This document shows, one piece after another, positions 22,520 to 30,123 of a stretch of 31,782 nt of DNA. The stretch lies in the NCBI GenBank assembly GCA_030836325.1, contig JAURQC010000018.1:1-31782 (forward strand). The letters are read 5' to 3'. The position numbers were made by a program, and so were the translations under genes. Below the pieces are notes generated by a model. That model ran no database searches. It worked only from the letters and a program-made list of their open reading frames with translations, and was not told where the DNA came from. Source of the stretch: Candidatus Nanopelagicales bacterium (GTDB taxonomy: Bacteria; Actinomycetota; Actinomycetes; S36-B12). The first letter of the stretch is position 1. The number at the start of each line of letters is the position of its first letter.

Positions 22520-22714
22520 GTGTCGGCACTCGTGTGGTGGGCTATTCCCATACTCGTCACGGCACTTGCGATCGCAATAGTGACTCTGAGGTCACGGAAC
22601 TCCGAGCCTCGGACGGACCCGATGGCTGAGCGCGTCCGACTTCGTGAGGCGATGGAGCGTTCTACTCGCCCGTCCGGTCGTGCATCGCGTCGATCCTCGG
22701 GCTCGACCCGCTAG
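22520..22714 (+). CDS. Small single-helix membrane protein
   Basis: 64 residues: a hydrophobic N-terminal helix (about 4-23, LVWWAIPILVTALAIAIVTL), then a basic Ser/Arg-rich cytosolic tail with a short helix (MAERVRLREAMERS). I do not recognise a named family. GTG start with a GGAAGG Shine-Dalgarno 4 nt upstream; a frame from 22484 is possible but lacks support. The stop codon TAG shares its last base with the GTG of the PDZ protease gene (TAGTG), so the two should be co-translated. It may assist the neighbouring membrane protease, which is inference from linkage alone. Confidence 0.75.
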   Translation: MSALVWWAIPILVTALAIAIVTLRSRNSEPRTDPMAERVRLREAMERSTRPSGRASRRSSGSTR

Positions 22715-23817
22715 TGGCTTTTCGACTACCACCGGCGCGCGAATGGTGGGCCCGCGTGCGAGGTATGAGCACACGGGCGAGAGTCGCCCTCGTCAGTGCG
22801 GTTTCTCTCGCGGTTCTCGTCACGGTCGCGTCGGTGCTTCCAGTTCCCTACGTGAAGTTGGCTCCTGGCCCAACCTTCAACGTCATCGGTGAGTCAGATG
22901 GAGAGCCTTTCCTCTCAATCAGCGGAACCACCACGTACCCCGTGACAGGCAATCTCGATATGACAACAGTGCGTGAATCCGGTGGACCGCGTGGTGGCCT
23001 GACTTTCGTCGAGGCGATCGGCGCGTGGTTCAGTACGGCTGAGGCTGTCGTTCCACGGGAACTCATCTATCCGGATGACATCACCGGCGACGAGGTGCGT
23101 GAGCGCCAGGCACGACTGTTCAGCACATCCGAGTCTGACGCGATCGGTGCAGCGTTGAATTTCCTAGAGATTCCGACGACAACTGAGGTAGTCATCACAG
23201 CGGTATTCGATGACGCGCCAGCCGGGAAGAGCCTGGAACCGCGTGATCAAGTGATGTCCATTAACGGAGTTACCGTGGGACAACCATCTGACGTTGTCGA
23301 TGCGGTCCAAGGTCAGCCGATCGGCACGACCTTCACCTTCGAGGTCGAACGCGGCGGCGAGATTCTCGACGTGGACGTCACTTCGGCGGAGAATCCCGAC
23401 CAAGCCGGGACCCCGTATGTGGGGGCGATGGTCGGCATCTACTTCACCCCGGACTTCGACATCGACTTCACCTTGCAAGATGTTGGTGGTCCCAGCGCCG
23501 GATTGATGTTCGCGACGGGGATCATCGACAAACTCACACCCGAGGACCTGACCGGTGGCGGGTACGTCGCAGGGACTGGAACGATCAAGCCCGATGGAAC
23601 GGTGGGGCCCATTGGTGGAATTCGCCAAAAATTGGCAGGAGCCCGCGATGCCGGTGCCGAGTTGTTCATCATGCCCGAGCGGCACTGCGCCGAGGCTGCT
23701 GGGCACATTCCCGATGGGCTGACCGTGGTGCCCGTTGCCACCTTGACCGATACCGTTGAAGGTATACGTGCCTGGGCGGTGGGTGAGGCAACGGCTAGCT
23801 GCCCTGCGCAGGACTGA
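22714..23817 (+). CDS. Membrane-anchored PDZ/Lon-like serine protease (YlbL type)
   Basis: 367 residues. One N-terminal membrane helix (about 25-45, VALVSAVSLAVLVTVASVL) is followed by LAPGPTFNVIG, typical of the family. A PDZ domain spans about 155-225 (DDAPAGKSLEPRDQVMSINGV). The C-terminal Lon-type S16 domain has the catalytic Ser261 in GGPSAGLM and Lys306 in IRQKLAGA, a spacing close to that in Lon. The predicted site is outside the membrane, so it should cut or chaperone extracytoplasmic or membrane proteins; the substrate is unknown. GTG start at 22714 in a TAGTG overlap with the preceding gene; an ATG at 22765 would still keep the membrane helix. Together with the downstream UPF0182 gene it matches Rv3194c-Rv3193c. 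Confidence 0.94.
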   Translation: MAFRLPPAREWWARVRGMSTRARVALVSAVSLAVLVTVASVLPVPYVKLAPGPTFNVIGESDGEPFLSISGTTTYPVTGNLDMTTVRESGGPRGGLTFVEAIGAWFSTAEAVVPRELIYPDDITGDEVRERQARLFSTSESDAIGAALNFLEIPTTTEVVITAVFDDAPAGKSLEPRDQVMSINGVTVGQPSDVVDAVQGQPIGTTFTFEVERGGEILDVDVTSAENPDQAGTPYVGAMVGIYFTPDFDIDFTLQDVGGPSAGLMFATGIIDKLTPEDLTGGGYVAGTGTIKPDGTVGPIGGIRQKLAGARDAGAELFIMPERHCAEAAGHIPDGLTVVPVATLTDTVEGIRAWAVGEATASCPAQD

Positions 23818-23832
23818 TCACCCGACGTGTCG

Positions 23833-23838
23833 TAGGTT
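23833..23838 (+). promoter_or_regulatory. -10 element of leaderless promoter for UPF0182
   Basis: TAGGTT is followed by 6 nt and the GTG at 23845. It is identical to the hexamer before the zinc-ribbon gene at 219. Confidence 0.6.
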
Positions 23839-23844
23839 CAGTAC

Positions 23845-26826
23845 GTGACATTCAATTTCCCCGCGGGGAGCGCAAGTCCGGACGCTCCGGAGAGGCGACG
23901 CGGTGGCGTTTTGCTGCCGACCATCGGAGTCCTCGCAGCGATCGTTGTGTCCTTTGTCTTGTTTACCGGCTTCTACACCGACTGGCTGTGGTTCACCTCA
24001 GTGGATAAGCCGCAGGTGTACACCATCGCCATCGTCACCCGAGGTCTGCTCTTCCTCGCATTCGGCATTGGGATGGCACTCGTGGTGCTTTTCGCTACCT
24101 GGTTGGCGTACCGGACTCGACCGGCCTCCGTGGGCAGCACTCCTGAGCAGGCGAGCCTGGAGCGCTATCGCGAGGCAATTGAACCCTTCAAGGGGCGGTT
24201 GCTGCTCGGTCTGACAGTCGTCTTGGGTTTGTTCAGTGGCTTAGCCGCCTCAGGTGAGTGGGGGCGATTCCTGCAGTGGCGCAATGCGACGCCGTTCGGT
24301 ATCGAAGATCCGCAATTCGGGCTCGATGTCTCCTTCTACACATTCGAACTGCCCTTCTGGCGGTTCCTCCTCGGTTTCGGTTTCGCTGCTACGTTCATCG
24401 CGCTCGGTCTCGTGGTGGTCGTCCACTACCTCTACGGCGGCTTGCGTCTGCAACCCAAGGGCGATCGCGCGACGCGGGCTGCCCAGGTTCAGGTGTCCTT
24501 ACTCATCGCGATCTTCCTGCTGCTGAAGGCGGTGGCCTACTGGCTGGATCGCTTCGACTTGGTCATCCAAAGCAGTGATCTGGCTGGTGGATTCACCGGG
24601 CTGCAGTTTACCGATGTCAACGCCGTTGTACCCGCGCTGAACATCCTGACCTTCGTTTCACTTCTCGTTGCGCTGTTATTCGTTCTCAACATCTTCCGGC
24701 GCCAATGGATTATTCCGCTTATTGGCTTGGGCTTGATGGTCCTGACATCAGTGGTCGTTGGTGGCGTGTACCCGCTAATCGTCCAGCAGTTCCAGGTGCG
24801 TCCGAGCGAATTGGTGCGAGAACGCCCCTTCATTGAACGCAACATCGAGGCGACGCGCGCGGCCTACAATCTCGACGGTGTCGAGATCGAGGATTACGCC
24901 GGTTCGGTATCGCCGCCCAGTGTCGAGGTCGTGGAGGCGAGTGCCGGCACGATCAACAACATTCGTTTGCTGGATCCGGCAGTTGTCTCTCCCACGTATA
25001 ACCAGTTGCAGCAGATTCGCGGCTACTACTCCTTCAACTCTCGGCTGGATGTGGATCGCTACGACCTCGAGGATGGCCGACGCGGAGCTGTCGTCGCAGC
25101 TCGAGAGATCAACCTCGCTGGAATTCCCGATGGGCAGCGCAACTGGACGAACGAGGTAGCTGTCTTTACTCACGGTTACGGCTTCGTCTCCGCCTATGAC
25201 AACACTGCCGAGTCAGATGGAACACCAGACTTCTTCGCCAGCGACATCCCACCGGTCGGAGCCTTGGAAGTCGAACAGCCTCGGATTTACTTCGGTGAGT
25301 TTTCCCCGCCGTACTCGATAGTCGGGGCACCCGAGGGTTCGCCTCCGGTTGAACTGGACTACCCGGACGATGCCAGTCCGTCGGGTCAGACGAACACCAC
25401 CTACGAAGGTTCCGGTGGCGTCGACATGGGTTCGCTGTTCGGACGGCTGCTGTTTGCGACCAAGTTCCAGGACACGAATATCTTGCTGTCCGATCTGGTG
25501 AACGCCGAGTCGCAGATTATGTGGGATCGCGATCCGCTGACCCGTGTTGGCAAGGTCGCTCCCTGGCTCACCCTTGATCAGGATCCATACCCCGTGGTGG
25601 TCGATGGACGGATCAAGTGGATCGTCGATGGTTACACGCTGTCGAACGACTTCCCGTACTCCAGTCGCGTTTCGTTGAGTGAAGCGACGGCGGACTCCAT
25701 CAGCAGCGCAAACTTCGCCGCCGGCCTGATCGCTCGAGATCGCGTAAACTACATGCGCAACTCGGTTAAGGCAGTCGTGGACGCCTACGAAGGCTCGGTG
25801 GCCCTCTACGCGTGGGATGAATCCGACCCCGTCTTGCAAACGTGGCAGAAGGCTTTTCCCGATGTCGTGGAGCCGCTGGCCGACATGCCCGACGAGATTG
25901 TCCAGCACGTTCGGTATCCGCAGGACCTGTTCAAGGTCCAGCGCACCGTCATGACGCGCTATCACGTGACAGATGCATCCACGTTCTACAACGGCACGGA
26001 TGTATGGATCGTCCCATTCGATCCGACCGTCACGCCCGCTCAGGTATTCCAGCCTCCGTACTACCTGACTTTGCAGATGCCCGGTGAAGCGTCACCCGCG
26101 TTCTCCCTGACGACCACGTTCGCGCCACAACGACGTCAGACCCTGGCTGCGTTTATGGCGGTCAGTTCGGATCCAGGGGAGGACTACGGCAAGATCCGCG
26201 TCCTGCAGTTACCGTCGAACACCACCACGCCTGGACCACAGCAGGTTCAGAACAACTTTGAATCAGACCCCACGGTCTCATCCCAGTTGTCCCTCCTGCG
26301 TCGTGGTGGCTCGGAAATTGAGTTCGGCAACTTGTTGTCGTTGCCGTTCAATGACGGCTTGCTGTACGTCGAACCCGTCTATCTGCGAGCGGCGGCTGAG
26401 GGCTACCCGCTGCTGCGCAAGGTCTTGGTCGGGTACGGAGCTAACGTCGCGCTTGACGACACCCTGACCGGCGCGCTGGAGCAGGTCCTGGGCTCGTCGC
26501 CTGTGCCCGAGGCTGAGCCCGAACCGATTCCTGAGGATGGCATCGCTCCCCGTCCAACGCCGGATCCACAGCCGACCACGCCACCGTCTACCGGCGATCC
26601 GGTGACGGACTTGGCGATCGCGATTGACGACGCGCAGCGGGCCTATCAAGAGGGGCAAGATGCGCTGGCCGACGGAGACTTTGGGGCCTACGGCGAGGCA
26701 CAAGATCGTCTTGCTGAGGCTCTCGAGCGAGCTGCCGTAGCCGAAGCTCAGATTACGGGGGAGGCACTGCCACCACCGGTGGACGAGGGAGCCGAGGATG
26801 CGGTGCCCGACGAGACGGTGACCTGA
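23845..26826 (+). CDS. UPF0182 family large membrane protein
   Basis: 993 residues, typical for this actinobacterial family (counterpart Rv3193c). Seven membrane helices occupy residues about 20-310. A large extracytoplasmic region (about 315-880) follows, starting with the conserved QQFQVRPSEL and containing IRLLDPAVVSPTYNQLQQIRGYY. The tail is Pro/Glu-rich (about 885-920) and ends in a helical DAQRAYQEGQDALADGDFGA segment typical of the family. The molecular role is not established; conservation and topology suggest an envelope function. GTG start with TAGGTT 6 nt upstream and no Shine-Dalgarno sequence, so it can be expressed apart from the protease gene that ends 27 bp before it. No frameshift or missing segment is apparent. 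Confidence 0.96.
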   Translation: MTFNFPAGSASPDAPERRRGGVLLPTIGVLAAIVVSFVLFTGFYTDWLWFTSVDKPQVYTIAIVTRGLLFLAFGIGMALVVLFATWLAYRTRPASVGSTPEQASLERYREAIEPFKGRLLLGLTVVLGLFSGLAASGEWGRFLQWRNATPFGIEDPQFGLDVSFYTFELPFWRFLLGFGFAATFIALGLVVVVHYLYGGLRLQPKGDRATRAAQVQVSLLIAIFLLLKAVAYWLDRFDLVIQSSDLAGGFTGLQFTDVNAVVPALNILTFVSLLVALLFVLNIFRRQWIIPLIGLGLMVLTSVVVGGVYPLIVQQFQVRPSELVRERPFIERNIEATRAAYNLDGVEIEDYAGSVSPPSVEVVEASAGTINNIRLLDPAVVSPTYNQLQQIRGYYSFNSRLDVDRYDLEDGRRGAVVAAREINLAGIPDGQRNWTNEVAVFTHGYGFVSAYDNTAESDGTPDFFASDIPPVGALEVEQPRIYFGEFSPPYSIVGAPEGSPPVELDYPDDASPSGQTNTTYEGSGGVDMGSLFGRLLFATKFQDTNILLSDLVNAESQIMWDRDPLTRVGKVAPWLTLDQDPYPVVVDGRIKWIVDGYTLSNDFPYSSRVSLSEATADSISSANFAAGLIARDRVNYMRNSVKAVVDAYEGSVALYAWDESDPVLQTWQKAFPDVVEPLADMPDEIVQHVRYPQDLFKVQRTVMTRYHVTDASTFYNGTDVWIVPFDPTVTPAQVFQPPYYLTLQMPGEASPAFSLTTTFAPQRRQTLAAFMAVSSDPGEDYGKIRVLQLPSNTTTPGPQQVQNNFESDPTVSSQLSLLRRGGSEIEFGNLLSLPFNDGLLYVEPVYLRAAAEGYPLLRKVLVGYGANVALDDTLTGALEQVLGSSPVPEAEPEPIPEDGIAPRPTPDPQPTTPPSTGDPVTDLAIAIDDAQRAYQEGQDALADGDFGAYGEAQDRLAEALERAAVAEAQITGEALPPPVDEGAEDAVPDETVT

Positions 26827-26829
26827 CCC

Positions 26830-26853
26830 GATCACCGGGCCACGGTGGTGATC
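26830..26853 (+). terminator. Possible hairpin after UPF0182
   Basis: GATCACC (26830-26836) pairs with GGTGATC (26847-26853), 3 nt after the stop codon. No T tract follows, so termination is uncertain. Confidence 0.35.
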
Positions 26854-26886
26854 GCGTACCCTGGCACTACTTCCGCAAGGAAGCGG

Positions 26887-26963
26887 CGCGGGGTGGAGCA
26901 GCTCGGTAGCTCGCTGGGCTCATAACCCAGAGGTCGCAGGTTCAAATCCTGCCCCCGCTACCA
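26887..26963 (+). tRNA. Initiator tRNA-fMet (CAT)
   Basis: 77 nt with the 3' CCA encoded. The acceptor stem CGCGGGG pairs with CCCCGC, leaving an unpaired C1 opposite U72, the initiator feature that blocks elongation use. The anticodon stem has the three consecutive G-C pairs (GGG/CCC) of initiator tRNAs; anticodon CAT is at 26921-26923. The T arm GCAGG-TTCAAAT-CCTGC is canonical. No second tRNA adjoins it. Confidence 0.98.
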
Positions 26964-26966
26964 CTG

Positions 26967-27003
26967 AGAGGACCCAGGACGATGTCCTGGGTCCTCTTGC
27001 TTT
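26967..27003 (+). terminator. Strong intrinsic terminator of the tRNA
   Basis: A perfect 14-bp stem AGAGGACCCAGGAC (26967-26980) / GTCCTGGGTCCTCT (26984-26997) with a 3-nt loop, followed by TTGCTTT. It begins 4 nt after the tRNA CCA end and separates the tRNA from the kinase gene. Confidence 0.92.
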
Positions 27004-27045
27004 GTGGTGTTGAATAGCCCCAATGACGGGGTAGGAGGTTGCTCG

Positions 27046-28779
27046 ATGTTGCTGAGGTTCCGGCAACTCGCAGAACGTGTTACCGGTCGTTGGGCCATCT
27101 CCTGGCAGGTCATCGTCTTCGCCAACTTGCTCACCTACCCCCAGATGGTCCTGACCGGCGGAACTCTCGGGTCTCGACAAATGCCTCCTGAGGACATCCC
27201 TGTTGCCGCAGTGGTCATGGGGGTCGCAGTTCTCGCCAACGCTGTCTACGGCGTACTTGCGATGTTCACGGTGTTCCGCAACAGAGCAACAAAGCCTGTC
27301 CCTGTGTGGCTGTACGCGGGTTTCTACCTCAGCGCGGGAGTTATCCCTGTCCTTGGGATGGAATACCTCGACTCCGTCCTAGGTAAGCAGACAGCATTAC
27401 CGGTGGGATTGCGCCTGTTCTTCGCATGTCTGACCACCTTGTGGTTGGGAGTGGTGTTCTCGCTCCTGCTGGAAGGCCGAGAGAGATTCATCCGGCAACG
27501 CAACGAACTCCTCGACGAAGCGATTGCCCTGCAACAAGCCTCGATTGAGGAAAGCGAGGCAGGACTAGACGTGCGGGCGCGGGTGGATGCCCTGGTGGAT
27601 GAACGATTGGCCGGAGCCCGCGTCCAACTCGATGAGGCTCTGTCCTCGTTTGGGCAGGGCAGAGAGCGGACTGGTGCGATGAATTCTCCGGTGAGCGTTC
27701 TGGAGGACGCCGCTCGTGATTCCGTTCGACCCTTGAGTCACGAGTTGTGGGAAGCGGTCGCTCCCGAATACCCGAAGCCTCGGGCCGGGCAGGTTTTTCG
27801 CCACTTGTGGCGCGATCCCCGATTCATGCCCGGCAATACCGCACTCATCACCGCTATTGGACTGCCTGGGGCATCGGTCCGTGGCTTCGGAGTCTGGGCA
27901 CCGATCGCTGTGGTCGTTATCAGTCTTGTCGTTTGGGCATGGCTTGCCGGGGCCAATCGATTGATAGCGGCAGCAGGCTCTGTGCTGGCCAAGCGCGTGG
28001 TCTACGCCGCGGCAGTACTCGCCTCGTTGATCACCATCCTCGCGTACAGCCTGATCCCGGGGGACGTGACTACTCCCGCTCAAGATGCCGGATCGATCAT
28101 CATCGCTTTCATAGGCGGGGTGATCTTGGTGTCCTATGTCGCCGCCCTCGGTGATGTCCGGCGCTGGGTTCTTGAATCCTTGGAAGACGAGGTCTCGCAA
28201 CAACACATTCAAGCCGAAGCTCGTCGTAGCACCTTCGCCGCAATTACTCGGGAGGTTGCACAAAGCTTGCATGGATCGGTACAGACCAGGCTTATTGCCT
28301 GTGCGGCAGCGATCGATCAAGCACAGCGTGCCGGGGACACTCAGGCAACGGTACGAGCCCTCGAAGAGGGTGCACAAATCTTGGACCAGTGGGCGATCAG
28401 TGGCGGTGTCGATAATGACGACACCCTGCAATCCTCAGTCGGTCACCTGGTCGAGAACTGGCAAGCGCTTACTAACGTTGCGCTCAGCATTGACAGCCAA
28501 CTAGCGTCGCGACGCGACCTCTCTCATGTTGCCGCAATCGTTGAAGAGGGGCTCTCGAATGCATATCGCCACGGTCTTGCTCAGCGAATTGAAGTATCGA
28601 TAGATCCCAATCCCCAAGGCATCCGGATCGTGATTCGCGACAACGGAACCGGCCCGAGCGGAAATCCGCCGGGTTTGGGAAGGCGGCTTATCGCCGAATA
28701 CTGCGACGGTCGGTGCAGTCTCGAGCGGACGGATGAGTGGACTGTGTTGAGCGCGTTGGCGCTTTCCACGCTCAACTAG
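27046..28779 (+). CDS. Histidine-kinase-like membrane protein, first of a related pair
   Basis: 577 residues. Four N-terminal helices (about 20-38, 53-78, 88-106, 120-142), a long coiled region (about 145-235), a motif VRPLSHELW near 230, then further helices (about 295-400). A dimerisation-like segment VAQSLHGSVQTRLIACAAAI follows, whose His could be the phosphoacceptor, and a C-terminal GHKL ATPase domain with N box EEGLSNAYRHG, G1 IRDNGTGP and G2 GLGRRLI. There is no HAMP domain and no adjacent response regulator. It shares its layout with the partial protein at 30104-31782. It could be a signalling kinase of the NarL/DesK-like kind or an ATP-binding regulator without phosphotransfer. Start set by AGGAGG at 27033-27038, 7 nt before the ATG. 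Confidence 0.85.
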   Translation: MLLRFRQLAERVTGRWAISWQVIVFANLLTYPQMVLTGGTLGSRQMPPEDIPVAAVVMGVAVLANAVYGVLAMFTVFRNRATKPVPVWLYAGFYLSAGVIPVLGMEYLDSVLGKQTALPVGLRLFFACLTTLWLGVVFSLLLEGRERFIRQRNELLDEAIALQQASIEESEAGLDVRARVDALVDERLAGARVQLDEALSSFGQGRERTGAMNSPVSVLEDAARDSVRPLSHELWEAVAPEYPKPRAGQVFRHLWRDPRFMPGNTALITAIGLPGASVRGFGVWAPIAVVVISLVVWAWLAGANRLIAAAGSVLAKRVVYAAAVLASLITILAYSLIPGDVTTPAQDAGSIIIAFIGGVILVSYVAALGDVRRWVLESLEDEVSQQHIQAEARRSTFAAITREVAQSLHGSVQTRLIACAAAIDQAQRAGDTQATVRALEEGAQILDQWAISGGVDNDDTLQSSVGHLVENWQALTNVALSIDSQLASRRDLSHVAAIVEEGLSNAYRHGLAQRIEVSIDPNPQGIRIVIRDNGTGPSGNPPGLGRRLIAEYCDGRCSLERTDEWTVLSALALSTLN

Positions 28780-28794
28780 TGGTCTGGATAGGAA

Positions 28795-30123
28795 CTACGG
28801 ATACGTCACAACGAGTGGATCGTCGATCGCCATCAATACTTGTATGTCGATCGGTGGACTCGGCGCGGTGTATCTCAAGCCAGGCATCGGATCATTACCA
28901 GGACCACCAGGGTTATAGACGGGGGAATAATGGCCCGTCGATGGCATCTGGACCCGGGTGATCGCCTTCACCGCGGATTCGTCACCGGAGAGGATGATGT
29001 CGATCTGGTTGTCCTTGTCCTCGTGGTAGCAATCGTCGTAGCTGTCCTGCTTTATTCCGAGATCAGCCAAACCTTCAACGCGGAGCGTGCCGCCGTTTAT
29101 CTCGTAGTCGAGGCCGGACTCGGTAATGAGAACCTCGACGCCCTCATCGTCCTCGGCTACGACTCGGAAGAAGCGTTCGAACTCGGTGGGCCATAGGCCG
29201 CGCACGCCGTCGGCCGTCATGCCGCCTGTAGTGAAGACCCGAAGTCGGAATTGCGCCCGGTGTCCGTAAAGAGCCTCGCCATGGTTGGGAAGTAAGCCAG
29301 GGCTGAACAAGGCTGGGCCTGCATCACCCTCGGAGGTGTAGATACTCAACTTGGCTGCAGCGAGTTGTGGGCCACCGCGGCCTTTCGGTGGAACGTTCGG
29401 ATCGGTGTACGGGGAACCGCCTGACTCGGCCCGCATGCCGACCGCCGAGACACGCTGCTTATCGACCCCGACTAATTCGAGTGTGGTCTCTCCCTGAACA
29501 ACTTCGACCGATGTGGGGAAGATCGCTCCGGGCTCGTTCGGATCTATCCGATTGCCGAAGTGTCCGAAGATCACAACGGTGCTGCGTTCGTTGTACTCGA
29601 AGTTTGGCCACGCTGCTGCAACCTGAGGCTGCACCGACGTTCCGTCGTTGAGATTCACCTGGAAATCGTCTGCGTGCACAGTGCTGGGCAGCACGGGCCA
29701 ACTGAATTCGATAGGTAGGCCATCGGAGTAGTACACGAGTTCTCCGTACGTGGTCTTGACCGCTTCCGGTGTTGCAGCGCTGGTGTAACTCACCAGGTCG
29801 GGCACGGTGCCCACCGCGCAGTTAGGCACGTTCCAGGCGCCACCGGCGAGTCGAACTCGGGTTCGGGAACCATCGATGTCGTCCGTCGACAGTCCCGGGA
29901 CCCCGATGATGTTCGTGAAGCCAAGGCCCGCTGCCATCATGCGAGGCTCGGTGTCCCAGATGTCTGCGTTGGTGAGTCGATCCTCGCGAATCACCGCGGC
30001 TGGATCTCGAACGGTCATCACGACTCGTGCCAGGGCGATCACAACGATGAGGACCACCACGGCCAGGACAATGAGGGTGACAGTCAACCACCGGGGGATT
30101 CGCTTACCGCGAAATGTCGCCAC
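28795..30123 (-). CDS. Membrane-anchored extracytoplasmic protein, family unknown
   Basis: 442 residues. A basic N terminus (FRGKRIPRW) is followed by one strong helix (about 13-34, LTVTLIVLAVVVLIVVIALARVVM) with no signal-peptidase or lipobox motif, so the rest should be anchored outside. The exterior part is beta-rich with many Gly, Asp and Thr residues, few cysteines, and repeated short strands such as AAWPNFEYNERSTVVIFGHFGN and YDDCYHEDKDNQIDIILSGDESA. I recognise no family. The start overlaps the end of the upstream kinase-like gene by 20 nt on the same strand, implying co-translation, while CACACT 6 nt before the GTG (30130-30135) could be an internal leaderless promoter. It converges with the other kinase gene, 15 bp from its stop codon. 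A role as sensor partner or target of the kinases is inference. Confidence 0.75.
   Translation of the reverse strand: MATFRGKRIPRWLTVTLIVLAVVVLIVVIALARVVMTVRDPAAVIREDRLTNADIWDTEPRMMAAGLGFTNIIGVPGLSTDDIDGSRTRVRLAGGAWNVPNCAVGTVPDLVSYTSAATPEAVKTTYGELVYYSDGLPIEFSWPVLPSTVHADDFQVNLNDGTSVQPQVAAAWPNFEYNERSTVVIFGHFGNRIDPNEPGAIFPTSVEVVQGETTLELVGVDKQRVSAVGMRAESGGSPYTDPNVPPKGRGGPQLAAAKLSIYTSEGDAGPALFSPGLLPNHGEALYGHRAQFRLRVFTTGGMTADGVRGLWPTEFERFFRVVAEDDEGVEVLITESGLDYEINGGTLRVEGLADLGIKQDSYDDCYHEDKDNQIDIILSGDESAVKAITRVQMPSTGHYSPVYNPGGPGNDPMPGLRYTAPSPPIDIQVLMAIDDPLVVTYP

Noticed and set aside
22372..22629. Open frame in the long intergenic region (85 codons)
   Set aside because: No start signal, composition resembling a shadow of the 22520 gene, and no recognisable domain.
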